Below, in pieces: positions 9,248 through 19,264 of a stretch of 64,000 nucleotides of DNA; position 1 is the stretch's first letter; each line of letters begins with the position of its first letter. The position numbers and the translations under genes are program-made. Below the pieces are notes generated by a model. That model was given only the letters and a program-made list of their open reading frames with translations, did no database searches and had not been told where the DNA came from. The stretch is from NCBI GenBank assembly GCA_016713535.1, contig JADJOY010000023.1, positions 62,001 to 126,000 on the forward strand. The letters run 5' to 3'. The stretch comes from JADJOY01 sp016713535 [NCBI: Deltaproteobacteria bacterium] (GTDB taxonomy: Bacteria > JADJOY01).

Positions 9248-10210
9248 TCAGCGCGCGCCGCGCGAGGCCGCGCCGAGCTCCTTCAGCTTCTCACGCGCGG
9301 TGCGGGCTTCGTCACTCGACGGGTACGAGTCGACGAGCTTCTGGAAGACGACGCGCGCGTCACTCGTGTAGTTCAGGTTGGAGAAGCAAAGTCCTTGCTT
9401 GAGCAGCGCGGCGGGGACCTTGTCGCTCTTCGGATAGCTCTTGATCAGCTTGTCGTAGGCGACCAGCGCGTAGTCGAACTGACGCTCGGTGTAGAAGGTC
9501 TCGCCGATCCAGTACTGGGCGTCGTCCGCGAGATCGGGATCGGGCTTGCCCGCCAGGTAGGCGAGGAACGCGTCGCGCGACTCCTTGTAGCGCCCCGCCT
9601 GGAAGGCGTTGTAGCCGGTCTGGAATTGCTGTGAGGGCGGCAGTCCGGCGGGCGTGGTCGGCATCCCGGCGACGGGCGGCCGCGTGTTCGGCGCGGGAGA
9701 CGTCGCAACCAGCGGGGGCGCGCCAGCCGGCACAGGCTGGGCGGGCGACGTCGCACCGAGCTCGCCGGGAGCCGGAGCGGGCGCCGGGGCGGCGCTCGCG
9801 TCCGGCGGCTTCACGCCGAGCCGGGTCTCGAGCTCGATCACGCGGTTCCGCACCTCGAGGAGCTGCGCCATCACCTGCTCGTTGAAGTCGCTGCTGAGCT
9901 GGTCGTTGAGGCGCGAAGACGGGCGCGACTTCTCGTCGATCTGGCCGCGCACCGAGCGCAGCTCCACCTTGAGCCGGTCCGCGTCCGCCGAGAGGTCGGC
10001 GTTGCGGGTGCGCATATCCTGCAACTCCTTCGCCTGCGCTTGCTTCTCCGCTTCGATCCGATCGACGCGCATCAGCAAGGTGGTGTACTCGGCCTTGGTG
10101 ACGCAGCCCCCCAGCGTCACCAGCCCTAGCGCCGCGGCGCTGGCCGCGGCGGCTCGCAGTCCACGAGCCACCACCGGGTGGCTCGACCTCGTCGCCTGTG
10201 CATTCTTCAT
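9248..10210 (-). CDS. ybgF: Tol-Pal system protein YbgF/CpoB, lipoprotein form
   Basis: A 320-residue periplasmic protein. The signal peptide ends in a lipobox-like LGGC (about residue 35). It is followed by a coiled coil (VDRIEAEKQAQAKELQDMRTRN…), a Pro/Ala-rich linker and three C-terminal TPR repeats (FQTGYNAFQAGRYKESRDAF, AQYWIGETFYTERQFDYALVAY, VPAALLKQGLCFSNLN…). In E. coli CpoB couples outer-membrane constriction by Tol-Pal to PBP1b activity. Here it sits exactly between pal and the PBP1b gene, all on the minus strand, which supports that role. The E. coli protein is not a lipoprotein, so the Cys anchor is a lineage difference. Confidence 0.9.
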   Translation of the reverse strand: MKNAQATRSSHPVVARGLRAAAASAAALGLVTLGGCVTKAEYTTLLMRVDRIEAEKQAQAKELQDMRTRNADLSADADRLKVELRSVRGQIDEKSRPSSRLNDQLSSDFNEQVMAQLLEVRNRVIELETRLGVKPPDASAAPAPAPAPGELGATSPAQPVPAGAPPLVATSPAPNTRPPVAGMPTTPAGLPPSQQFQTGYNAFQAGRYKESRDAFLAYLAGKPDPDLADDAQYWIGETFYTERQFDYALVAYDKLIKSYPKSDKVPAALLKQGLCFSNLNYTSDARVVFQKLVDSYPSSDEARTAREKLKELGAASRGAR

Positions 10211-10261
10211 GGTTCGTCGAGGATAGACGCTGGGGAGCAGCGTGTCAGGTGGAGCGATGGC

Positions 10262-10813
10262 TCACTGACCACCGAGGACGCGGAACTGCGCGCGGCGATT
10301 CTTGTAGAACGCTGCCTCGTCGTGGCCGGTCTCGGCCGGGAGCTCCTCGCCGTAGCTGATCGTCTCGATCCGCGACGAGCTGACGCCGAGCTGAACCAGG
10401 TAGCTCTTCACCGCGTCGGCGCGCTTCTGGCCGAGTGCCATGTTGTACTCGTTGGTGCCGCGCTCGTCGGTATGCCCTTCGATCTCGACACGAAGTGACG
10501 GGCTCGCCTTGAGCGTCTGGTAGTCCTCCTGGAGCGTCGTGCGCGCCTCCATCGAGAGGGTGGTCGAGTCGTATTCGAAATAGACGCGGGCGAGGCCCGG
10601 CGGATCCACCTGCCCGCGGTTTTCGTTCAGATCGAGCGGTTGGGTCGAGCTGAGCGAGGGGCCGCGCCCGTAGGTGCCGGTCTGCGGCGTCGACGAGATC
10701 GGCGGCGCGGTGTCGACCGGCGCCTCCGGCTCCTTCTTCGAGCAGCCGCTCGCGACCGCCATCACCAGCGAGCCAACGCACACCAGACGCATCACCTTGT
10801 CGAGCGAACTCAT
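10262..10813 (-). CDS. pal: Peptidoglycan-associated lipoprotein Pal
   Basis: 183 residues. The ATG at 10813 (MSSLDKVMRL) has GAGGAG upstream; in-frame upstream sequence is not Pal-like. Signal peptide with lipobox VASGC, then a short linker and an OmpA-like domain: VYFEYDSTTLS, VEIEGHTDERGTNEYNMALGQKRADAVKSYL, ISYGEELPAE and YKNRRAQFRV. The Asp and Arg that bind diaminopimelate are within TDERG and NRRAQ. It anchors the outer membrane to peptidoglycan and interacts with TolB, encoded just upstream. Confidence 0.96.
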   Translation of the reverse strand: MSSLDKVMRLVCVGSLVMAVASGCSKKEPEAPVDTAPPISSTPQTGTYGRGPSLSSTQPLDLNENRGQVDPPGLARVYFEYDSTTLSMEARTTLQEDYQTLKASPSLRVEIEGHTDERGTNEYNMALGQKRADAVKSYLVQLGVSSSRIETISYGEELPAETGHDEAAFYKNRRAQFRVLGGQ

Positions 10814-11080
10814 CCCTGCATCTCCTCGACGGCCCTGTCGGGCCGTCTCGATCGCCGTGCAAAACCTCCGCCTCGGAGGCCTCGTGCCGAGCGATCCCTT
10901 ACGTGTCGTGTGATCGTTCTTTTCGGGAAATCGCGCCGAAATCGAGCGCCTTCCGAAAACATGCCTTGAAATATCGAAGAACCCCCACTCCGTCAACGCG
11001 AGCAAGCCGATCCTGACCGTTTCTTGACCGAAAACCTCGGCGCGAGCTCGCGCCGAGGGCATCCCGGCGGTGGCGGCGCT

Positions 11081-12444
11081 TCACGGCGCCTGGTGCATCC
11101 GCCCCCAATCGGGCTGCATGTCGGTCGCGCGGCCATCGGTGAGCCGCACCGCGGTGCCGCCGAGCGCCGGAATCAGGTAGAGGCTCGACGAGCCGCCGCC
11201 TCCCGAGCTGTAGACCAGCATCCGTCCGTCCGGCGACCAGCTCGGGTGCTCGTCCGAGCCGGGGCCGTTGCTCACCTTGCGAGTTCCGGAGCCGTCGGCG
11301 TTCATTACGTAGATCCGCCACGGACCGGGGTTCGCCTCGAACGCGATCATGGTCCCATCGGGAGAGAACTTGGGCGAGCCGTGATCCATCGACATCGACG
11401 AGACCTTGCGCTGGCCCGAGCCGTCGGCGTTCATCACGTAAACCTGCGGCCGGCCGGCGCGATCGGAGATGAAAACGATCTGCGAACCGTCCGGAGACCA
11501 CGACGGCGACACGTCGAGCGCGTCACCCGAAGTGAGCTTGACGAGCCCTGAACCTTCGACTCCGATGACGCAAATGTTTCCGTCCTTGCTGAAGGAGATG
11601 CGGCGACCATCGGGCGAGAACGATCCGCCCGTGTTGAGCCCACCGGTCGCCACCAACGACGGACGACCCGTGGCCGCGTCCTGCACCCAGATGTCCGGGC
11701 GGTAGTTGCGATACGAGGTGTAAAGGATCGAGCCCCGCTCGGCGACCAATCCGGCATCAACGCCAGCTTGTCGTCGAACGTGAGGCGCGTGAGGTTGCTG
11801 CCGTCCATGTCGATGACGTAGACGTCTTTTCGACCGGCGCGCCCCCGCGACGACGAGAAGACGATCCGCGTGCCGAAGGCGCCCATCTTGCCGGTCGTCA
11901 CCTCGAGCACCCGGTTGGCGAAATCGTGGACCGCCGCGCCGATCTGGTTCGCGGGCACCTGATACTTGCGGCCAAGCAACTGCCGCGCCTCGGTCACGTA
12001 GTGGAGGCGGAACTCGATCGTGTAGCGGCCGCCCGACTGCTCGGCCGTGGCCTTGATCAGGTAGTTCGCGCCGAGCGTGCGCCACGGCGCGAAATCGATC
12101 TCGTTGTCCTGCACCGGCGCGGCTTGCGGATCCTCCGCGTACGAACCCTGCGGGATCCACTTGAAATAGCCGGAAAGCTCGAGGTCACGGACGAGCACGT
12201 CGTGACCTTTCTTGAGCGTCGCATCGCCAGCCGCGAGCCCCGGACCGACCTTCCACGCCGCGTGAGCGAAGGGCCACGCACTCCGCGAATCGACGCCGAC
12301 GACTCCGATGAGCGGCACGTCCGAGCCGCCGACCTGCGCGTTCGCGGGACTCAGCGCCCACAGCGCGGCCACGAGCGCGAGCACGGGCGAGACCAAGCGA
12401 CGGCGAACACGAACGGCGGGGACCTTCATTCGGCGGCTGATCAT
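11081..12444 (-). CDS. tolB: Tol-Pal translocation protein TolB (one frame slip)
   Basis: A periplasmic beta-propeller that binds Pal. The signal peptide (RRRLVSPVLALVAALWALSPANAQ) and N-terminal domain run in one frame from 12444 to about 11745; the propeller continues in another frame from about 11745 to 11081. The join is at …LMPDWSPSG / GSILYTSYRNYRPDIWV, next to a GGGG run. Repeated blades show the family motif, e.g. VSPSWSPDGSQIVFISDRAGRPQVYVMN and EHPSWSPDGRMLVYSS. The ATG at 12444 overlaps the tolA TGA (ATGA). A single-base error is more likely than a real disruption. Confidence 0.9.
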
Positions 12445-13422
12445 CCGGCGGCGCCCTCCTCGGCGACGAAATCGATCGCTCCCTTGAACGAAGCATCGGT
12501 CCAGCAGGCGGGCAATGGCCCGAACGGCGCCGCCTTCTTCACACCCGCCAGCACCGAGTCGTCGAACAGCCGATTACCGCTCGAGGTGGCGATCGAGCCG
12601 TTGACCAGGGCCCCGTCCTTCGCGATCTCGAGCAGGATCCGGGTGCTGAACCCGCGGAGCTGGTCGGGGTAGCTGACGCTGGCGCGAAGCTTCTTGATCA
12701 CCTCGGCGCCGTACTGACTCAGCGCAGCCTGGCAGGCATCCGTCGGTACCTTGCCCGTGCCACCTTCGATGCCCCAGGTCGCGCCGGTCTCGACGCCCGC
12801 CTTCTCGGCCTTCTTCGCGAGGTCCCGGAGCCGTGCCTCCATCGACTCTTCGTCCGCTTTCGTGGGGCGCGCTGGCGGCGCGTCTGCTGGCTTGGTCTCC
12901 GCCTTGGCGACCTGGTCTTGCTTCGCCGGCGGCTTGTCCGGCTTGTCTTTCGCAGCCTTGTCGTCGAGCTTGGACTTGTCCGGCTTGGGCGGTTCGGGCT
13001 TCGGCTTCTCGGGCTTGGCGGGCTCCGGCAGGCTTGGGCGGCTCGGGCTTCGGCTTCTCCGGCTTCGGCGCTTTCGGATCGGGAATCGGAATCGCCGCGG
13101 GCGACGGAGCCGGCGGCTTCACCGGCTCGGGAGGCTTCGGCGGTTCCGGGGGTGGCTTGGCCGCCTCGACGGGCTTGGCGGACGCCTCGGAGGGCGCCGG
13201 CTTCGACGTCGCCGCGGGCCTCGGTGCGATCCCTTCCAGGCCTTCGAGCTCGCTCGGCGGGACCAGCCTGCCCAGCAGCGGCGGCGGCGACAGATCCATC
13301 TGACTGGCGCGATTGATCGCCATGGCCGCGATCGCCACGACGTGCAGGGCCACCGAGACCGCCAGCGCGACTCGGAGCCCTCGAGGGAACCGATCCCCCG
13401 GCGGACCCGATCGAGACGACAT
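12441..13422 (-). CDS. tolA: Cell envelope protein TolA (one frame slip)
   Basis: TolA spans from the inner membrane to the outer membrane and is energised by TolQR. N-terminal helix (GLRVALAVSVALHVVAIAAMAI), a long Pro/Lys/Ala linker with PEPPKP and KPEKPKPEPPKP repeats, and a C-terminal TonB/TolA-like domain (QYGAEVIKKLRASVSYPDQLRGFSTRILLEIAKDG). The first part is read from 13422 to about 13030 and the rest in another frame to 12441; one extra base within a CCGGAG context explains it. The ATG at 13422 shares its first base with the tolR stop (TGATG). Confidence 0.88.
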
Positions 13423-13904
13423 CAACGACGCTTCTCGCCTTTCCCGGCGGGGGGCGCCGCCGGAGAAGCCGACGTGGCCATCGTCACCAGGCCCACACCC
13501 GTGACGCCCGCGCTCTGTAGCTCGGACATCAGGTTCACGACCTTGCCGTAGTCGACCTTCTCGTCGCCGCGCAGGAAGACGTCCTTCTTGGGGTCGTTCT
13601 GACGCGCGGTCTTCACGAACTCGACGAGCTCACGCAGCTCCTTGGGTTTCTCGTCGCGCAGGAGATAGAGCGCGCCCTTCTGATCGACGCTGATGACGAT
13701 CGGGTCTCGGGCCTCGGTGGTCATGGGCTCGGCGGGCTTGGTCTCCGGCAGCGCGACCTTGACCCCTTGGTTCAGGTCTAGCATCGGCGCCGACACCATG
13801 AAGATGACCAGCAGCACCAACATCACGTCGACCAGCGGCGTGACGTTGATATCGGCCATCTGCGCGCGGCCGCGCGTCGGACTACGGCTTAGCTGGACGG
13901 ACAT
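13422..13904 (-). CDS. tolR: Biopolymer transport protein TolR (ExbD family)
   Basis: 160 residues. A single N-terminal membrane helix, INVTPLVDVMLVLLVIFMV, carries the essential proton-path Asp (VTPLVDV). The periplasmic ExbD/TolR domain follows (DPIVISVDQKGALYL, VFLRGDEKVDYGKVVNLMSELQSAGVTGVGLV). It forms the proton-driven motor with TolQ. It sits 75 bases after tolQ, and tolA begins inside its stop codon. Confidence 0.95.
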   Translation of the reverse strand: MSVQLSRSPTRGRAQMADINVTPLVDVMLVLLVIFMVSAPMLDLNQGVKVALPETKPAEPMTTEARDPIVISVDQKGALYLLRDEKPKELRELVEFVKTARQNDPKKDVFLRGDEKVDYGKVVNLMSELQSAGVTGVGLVTMATSASPAAPPAGKGEKRR

Positions 13905-13979
13905 GGGTGTTCACGCGGGGGAGTACGGGTGCGGGTCGCGCGCTCCAGGCCCAGGAAGCGCGCCACACGCGGCCGAGGT

Positions 13980-14723
13980 TCACTCCGAAGCGAGGGCGTC
14001 GCGAAGGACCTGTCGCTGGGCCAGGTTCAGGAACTCGGTGCGGAACCCTTCCAGCTCGCCAGCAAGGTACCCGATCTGGTTGTGGAAGAGGTTGTAGAAG
14101 AGCACGGCCGGGATCGCCGCAGCCAGGCCAGCGGCCGTCGCGATGAGCGCCTCCGCGATGCCCGGCGCCACCGCCTGGACGGTGGAGGCCGCGCCCGCGC
14201 TGATCCCCTGGAAGGCCCGGATGATGCCCAGCACCGTCCCGAACAGGCCAATGAAAGGCGTGGCGCTGGCGGTAGTGGCCAGAAGGCCGAGGCCGCGCTC
14301 GAGCTTACGGACCTGGAGGCTGATCGAGGCGTCGAGCGCGCGCTCGACCGTGGTCAGCCCGACGACGCGGACCGCCTCGACCAGCGACTGTTTCGCGGAG
14401 GCGCCACCCAAGCTCCCGAGCGCCTTGAGCTCCCGGTAGCCAGCGCGGAACACCTCGGCTTCCAGGGCGCTTCCGAAGCGGGGCGCCTGGTCGTAGATCG
14501 AGCTCAGGCTGCGCGCTTCCCAGAATACCTTCACGAACTCCGCCCCCTGGCGCTTGGCGGCGCGGATCTCCTTGTATTTCCAGAAGATGACCGCCCAACT
14601 CGCCACCGAGAACACCAACAACGCCAGCATCACCAGCTTGGCGTCGAGCCCCGCGTGCCGGACGAGGCTCAAGACGCCCTCGGCAGGCGCCGCAGCCGCG
14701 ATCACGATGGTCGATGAAAACAT
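13980..14723 (-). CDS. tolQ: Biopolymer transport protein TolQ (ExbB family)
   Basis: 247 residues with three membrane helices: LVMLALLVFSVASWAVIFWKY, LGLLATTASATPFIGLFGTVLGII and ALIATAAGLAAAIPAVLFYNLF. The TPFIGLFGTVLGI and EALIATAAGLAAAIPA segments are the MotA/TolQ/ExbB signature and hold the conserved Thr residues of the proton channel. First gene of the tolQRAB-pal-ybgF operon. The ribosome site before the ATG is weak. Confidence 0.95.
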   Translation of the reverse strand: MFSSTIVIAAAAPAEGVLSLVRHAGLDAKLVMLALLVFSVASWAVIFWKYKEIRAAKRQGAEFVKVFWEARSLSSIYDQAPRFGSALEAEVFRAGYRELKALGSLGGASAKQSLVEAVRVVGLTTVERALDASISLQVRKLERGLGLLATTASATPFIGLFGTVLGIIRAFQGISAGAASTVQAVAPGIAEALIATAAGLAAAIPAVLFYNLFHNQIGYLAGELEGFRTEFLNLAQRQVLRDALASE

Positions 14724-15116
14724 GGAGGAGCGCTCGCCTCGCTCCGCCGTCGCAACGGATACGAGGTCGGTGGGGTCCGGGGCTGTCGAGGGGTGTCGGG
14801 GCCTTCTTCGGACTGGCCGGGCGACGGGCCGTCCCTGCCGCGAATGCCATCGCCTTCACCTGCGGCCGATAAACGTCACCGCGGTGGGGCGTGCCCTGTG
14901 CTGGAGCGCAGGATGATGCAAAGCCCCGCCGCCGTCAATCGCCCCCCACGCACGTGTGGGCCCGGAAGTCGCAAGATCCCGGGCCTTTGGCGGCTCCGCT
15001 TCTGCGAAGGGCGCGGACGGTGCCACCCACCTTCGTCGGCGAACCGAGCCTCCCTACTGTCCTGGGCCATGTATTCCGCCACACGCGCTCCCACGAAGAT
15101 CGTCCGGCCTGGGCGG
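14724..15116. other. Non-coding gap between divergent tolQ and groEL
   Basis: About 390 bases before the groEL promoter hold no convincing gene; open frames here have no ribosome site and no family resemblance. One copy of the dispersed 14-mer lies at 15019-15032. I cannot place a clear tolQ promoter. Confidence 0.5.
15019..15032 (+). repeat. Dispersed 14-mer GGTGCCACCCACCT, copy 1
   Basis: Exact copy, intergenic. Further exact copies are at 19905-19918 (minus), 26155-26168 (minus), 28387-28400 (plus) and 35770-35783 (plus). A 13-of-14 copy forms part of a hairpin at 22393. The core GGTGCCACC is an odd palindrome, as in REP elements. Confidence 0.7.
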
Positions 15117-15144
15117 TTGACGTGGCCCGAAGCGTGGATAACAT
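15117..15144 (+). promoter_or_regulatory. groEL sigma-70-type promoter
   Basis: TTGACG at 15117-15122 and TAACAT at 15139-15144, with a 16-base spacer. It ends three bases before the CIRCE inverted repeat, so HrcA bound to CIRCE would cover the start of transcription. This is the usual arrangement of vegetative, HrcA-repressed heat-shock promoters. Confidence 0.7.
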
Positions 15145-15146
15145 TC

Positions 15147-15173
15147 CTGGCACTCACCGGCATAGAGTGCTAA
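15147..15173. promoter_or_regulatory. CIRCE operator (HrcA binding site)
   Basis: CTGGCACTC, a 9-base spacer, then GAGTGCTAA. The consensus is TTAGCACTC-N9-GAGTGCTAA; the right arm is perfect and the left arm has two mismatches at its outer end. It lies about 130 bases before groEL, and hrcA is in the same window. Confidence 0.93.
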
Positions 15174-15302
15174 CAGGTCGGCTCACGGCCAGGCGAGCCC
15201 AACGCCGGGGACTGCAGTGAAGCCACGGCGCACGACTTGGGCGCGTCGGCATCCACCAAAGCCCCAATCATTTCGACACTTTCGATAGGGAGGAGAGCAA
15301 GT

Positions 15303-17012
<1,710 letters not shown>

Positions 17013-17032
17013 CCAGCCCTGGAAGAGTTCGT

Positions 17033-17070
17033 GCAACGGGCGTCCGGCGATCACGCCGGGCGCCCGTTGC
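17033..17070. terminator. Strong hairpin downstream of groEL
   Basis: Arms GCAACGGGCGTCCGGCG and CGCCGGGCGCCCGTTGC pair over 17 bases with one G-T, around an ATCA loop, 21 bases after the groEL stop. No T run follows, so it may act as an RNA-stabilising hairpin or an imperfect intrinsic terminator. Confidence 0.6.
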
Positions 17071-17170
17071 GCTCCGGCCGCGAGCCGGCCCGGTCTCGAT
17101 CGACGCGCCCTGCTAGACTCGGAACCTCGGCTCACCTCGCTCCGTCCCACCATTCGGCTCGAGACCCACG

Positions 17171-17869
17171 ATGCGCCTCTACTGGGTCCGGCACGGCGAG
17201 ATGGAGTTCCCGCCTGTCTCGGTCGTCGAGCACGAGACGATCGACCGCTTCTTCAACGGCGAGCACCAGGGCCCATTGACGGAGCGAGGCCGCGACGAGG
17301 CGCGGCGAGTCGCGAGCCACCTCGCGAAGCTCGGGGTGGATGCCATCTACGCGAGCCCGCTCTTGCGAGCCAGGGAGACCGCGGACTTCACCGCCCGTGC
17401 CACGGGCATCGCCGTAAGCGAGAGCAACGACATCGCCGAGATTCGATGCGGACGGCTCGGCAGCGACTCGCGCGCAGCGCCATTCCTGAAGACCGCGCAG
17501 CGCCTCCCCCTACCCGAGCGCGCCCGGAAGGCCGTCGTGGGAAGCGTTCTGTTACCGATCTACTGGTCGCGCTGGCTCAAGGACGAGACCGACGGTGGTG
17601 AGAGCCCGATGAACGTGGTCGAGCGCTTGGTGCGGTTCCTCGGAGTGGTACAAGCGAACCACGGCGCGCGCGACTCGGTCGCGATCTTCTCGCACGGGTA
17701 CCTGATCTACTTCTTCGCGAACTTCCTGGCGGATCCCGCCGCACGCATCCGGAACTCGGTGCGTCGCCCGTACATCCGAAACGGCTCGATCACACAGATC
17801 GACTTCCACGCATCCGGGCGCTACCGCATCGTCGACTACGCCGAGCACACCCACCTTCGAGCGAGCTGA
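17171..17869 (+). CDS. Histidine phosphatase family protein (phosphoglycerate mutase-like)
   Basis: 232 residues. The N-terminal RHG motif (YWVRHGEMEF) supplies the phospho-accepting His; GPLTERGRDEARRVASHLAKLGVDAIYASPLLRARETAD is the standard second block; FSHGYLIYFF holds the second catalytic His. The spacing between blocks is longer than in true mutases, so a phosphatase of unknown substrate is most likely. It stands alone after groEL. Confidence 0.85.
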   Translation: MRLYWVRHGEMEFPPVSVVEHETIDRFFNGEHQGPLTERGRDEARRVASHLAKLGVDAIYASPLLRARETADFTARATGIAVSESNDIAEIRCGRLGSDSRAAPFLKTAQRLPLPERARKAVVGSVLLPIYWSRWLKDETDGGESPMNVVERLVRFLGVVQANHGARDSVAIFSHGYLIYFFANFLADPAARIRNSVRRPYIRNGSITQIDFHASGRYRIVDYAEHTHLRAS

Positions 17870-17896
17870 GCGCGGCGACGGTCACTGCCCCGCGGA

Positions 17897-18403
17897 TCAG
17901 ATCCTGAACTCGGCCTCGGCCACGTGCACCACCGCGAGCGGCGCTTCGAGCGTCACCGCTGCGGCGGTCGCGAGGTCGCGTAGCGAGCCGTGCAGGCGAG
18001 GAAAATCGACCTCGACCGCCGGGGTCTCCTCGAGGAACGACAGGGCCTCGAGGACGCGGTCGACCGCGTCGCCGAAGCGCTTGGCCGAATCGATCCTCGA
18101 CGCCACGTCGGTGCCCTGCGGCCCCCCTGCGACGGCGGCCAGCCGCTCATCCGCAAGCATCACGGCGAGGCTCTCGTTCACGTCACGCAGCCGGGTGGTG
18201 AAGTCGGCGATGCGCCGCTTGATCGCGGTCGGGCCGTCCTCCCCGACCACCGACAGGCCCCGCGTCCCTACGCGGATCGCTTTCGCCAGCACCAGGTCCT
18301 CGCCGTCGACGACGAGCGAGCTACGGATCTCGTCGCGCAGCTCCTGGCCGCGCGCGTGAAGGTCCTGCGACTCCTCGCGCTCCACGTGACGGATGGGATC
18401 CAA
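17897..18403 (-). CDS. Hypothetical protein, predicted helical
   Basis: 168 residues from a TTG at 18403 (LDPIRHVEREESQDLHARG), which has AGGAG about seven bases upstream; an ORF open to 18490 would overlap the upstream gene and lacks a ribosome site. Mostly alpha-helical, charged, no membrane segment. Hydrophobic strands near the C-terminus (APLAVVHVAEAEFRI). I do not recognise a family. Confidence 0.6.
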   Translation of the reverse strand: MDPIRHVEREESQDLHARGQELRDEIRSSLVVDGEDLVLAKAIRVGTRGLSVVGEDGPTAIKRRIADFTTRLRDVNESLAVMLADERLAAVAGGPQGTDVASRIDSAKRFGDAVDRVLEALSFLEETPAVEVDFPRLHGSLRDLATAAAVTLEAPLAVVHVAEAEFRI

Positions 18404-18453
18404 CGAGCTTCTCCTCGAGAGAGCGGTGGTGAACGCGCACACGCGCGCTTCGA

Positions 18454-19143
18454 TCAGGGCCAGCTCTTCTGCGCTCCACCGACCTTCCACGTCATGTGGT
18501 CGAGCGCCACGCCGTCCGCGAACGACACCTTACCTTGCCCTTCGCAAATCTGCGTGGATTTCGTGCCCTTGGGAAGATCGGCGACGGTGATCACCCGCTG
18601 CCCGATGTAGACGTTGCTGGTGTAGAGAGCGAACGCTGCGCGAACGTCGGTGAGTGCCGTGTCGCCTCGGTTGTCGAGCTCGACCGAGAGGCAGTCCGAG
18701 CCCTTCTGCACGTTCGCGGTGAGACCGACCACCACCGGCCCCGTGCTCACGGTCGGTAAGAACTGGTCGCCGAGACCGACCTGGACCGGCTCGGGACTTC
18801 GGAGCGAGGAGCTCTCCCACGACGCCTTGTTCCCCGCGCCGAAACCGCGCGATCGCTTGAGCGGTCCGCGCGTCTCGACCTTCTTGTCGGGGGCCGTGCC
18901 GATGAAGATCAGCTCACGTCCGTCGACCACGGGACGGTTGTAGAAGATGCCCTTGTCGTCGACCCACTCGTAGTCCTTCGGAGGCGGCGACGTTCCGACG
19001 CTCAGCTTCCCCGTCGGATCGATCCACTTGAACATCTTCGCATCGGCGCCACTCGCGACCGCGAGGGTGACGAGCAGTGCCCCGAGCAAGGCAGCGAGTG
19101 CCCGATGGCGAGGCTTCATCGTCGACGTGGTGCGATCGAGCAC
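18454..19143 (-). CDS. Exported protein with DUF4124-like N-terminus
   Basis: 229 residues from a GTG at 19143 with a near-perfect GGAGGTGAT site. Signal peptide RHRALAALLGALLVTLAVASGADA is followed by KMFKWIDPTGKLSVGTSPPP, the typical DUF4124 opening (YKWVDENGVVHYSDTPP-type). The C-terminal half (VVVGLTANVQKGSDCLSVELDNRGDTAL…) looks like a beta-sandwich dealing with exported charge-rich proteins. Probably periplasmic. Function unknown. About 50 bases separate it from the downstream hypothetical gene. Confidence 0.7.
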   Translation of the reverse strand: MLDRTTSTMKPRHRALAALLGALLVTLAVASGADAKMFKWIDPTGKLSVGTSPPPKDYEWVDDKGIFYNRPVVDGRELIFIGTAPDKKVETRGPLKRSRGFGAGNKASWESSSLRSPEPVQVGLGDQFLPTVSTGPVVVGLTANVQKGSDCLSVELDNRGDTALTDVRAAFALYTSNVYIGQRVITVADLPKGTKSTQICEGQGKVSFADGVALDHMTWKVGGAQKSWP

Positions 19144-19264
19144 GCATCACCTCCAAGACGGGTCGGGACTCACGCCCACCGTCGAGCTGAAACGGGCGCC
19201 GAGCATAGTTGCATCGGTTTCCGGGGGTCAACGCGAGCGCGGCGCCGTGGGGTTCACCGGTACG

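Noticed and set aside
11081-13422. tolA and tolB as pseudogenes
   Set aside because: Each has a single slip in a G/C run while all domains are otherwise intact, and the operon is otherwise complete.
15174-15302. Possible groES between CIRCE and groEL
   Set aside because: Only 129 bases; no frame encodes a GroES-like segment.
17033-17070. Classical intrinsic terminator after groEL
   Set aside because: The stem is strong but no T run follows; kept only as a hairpin with moderate confidence.
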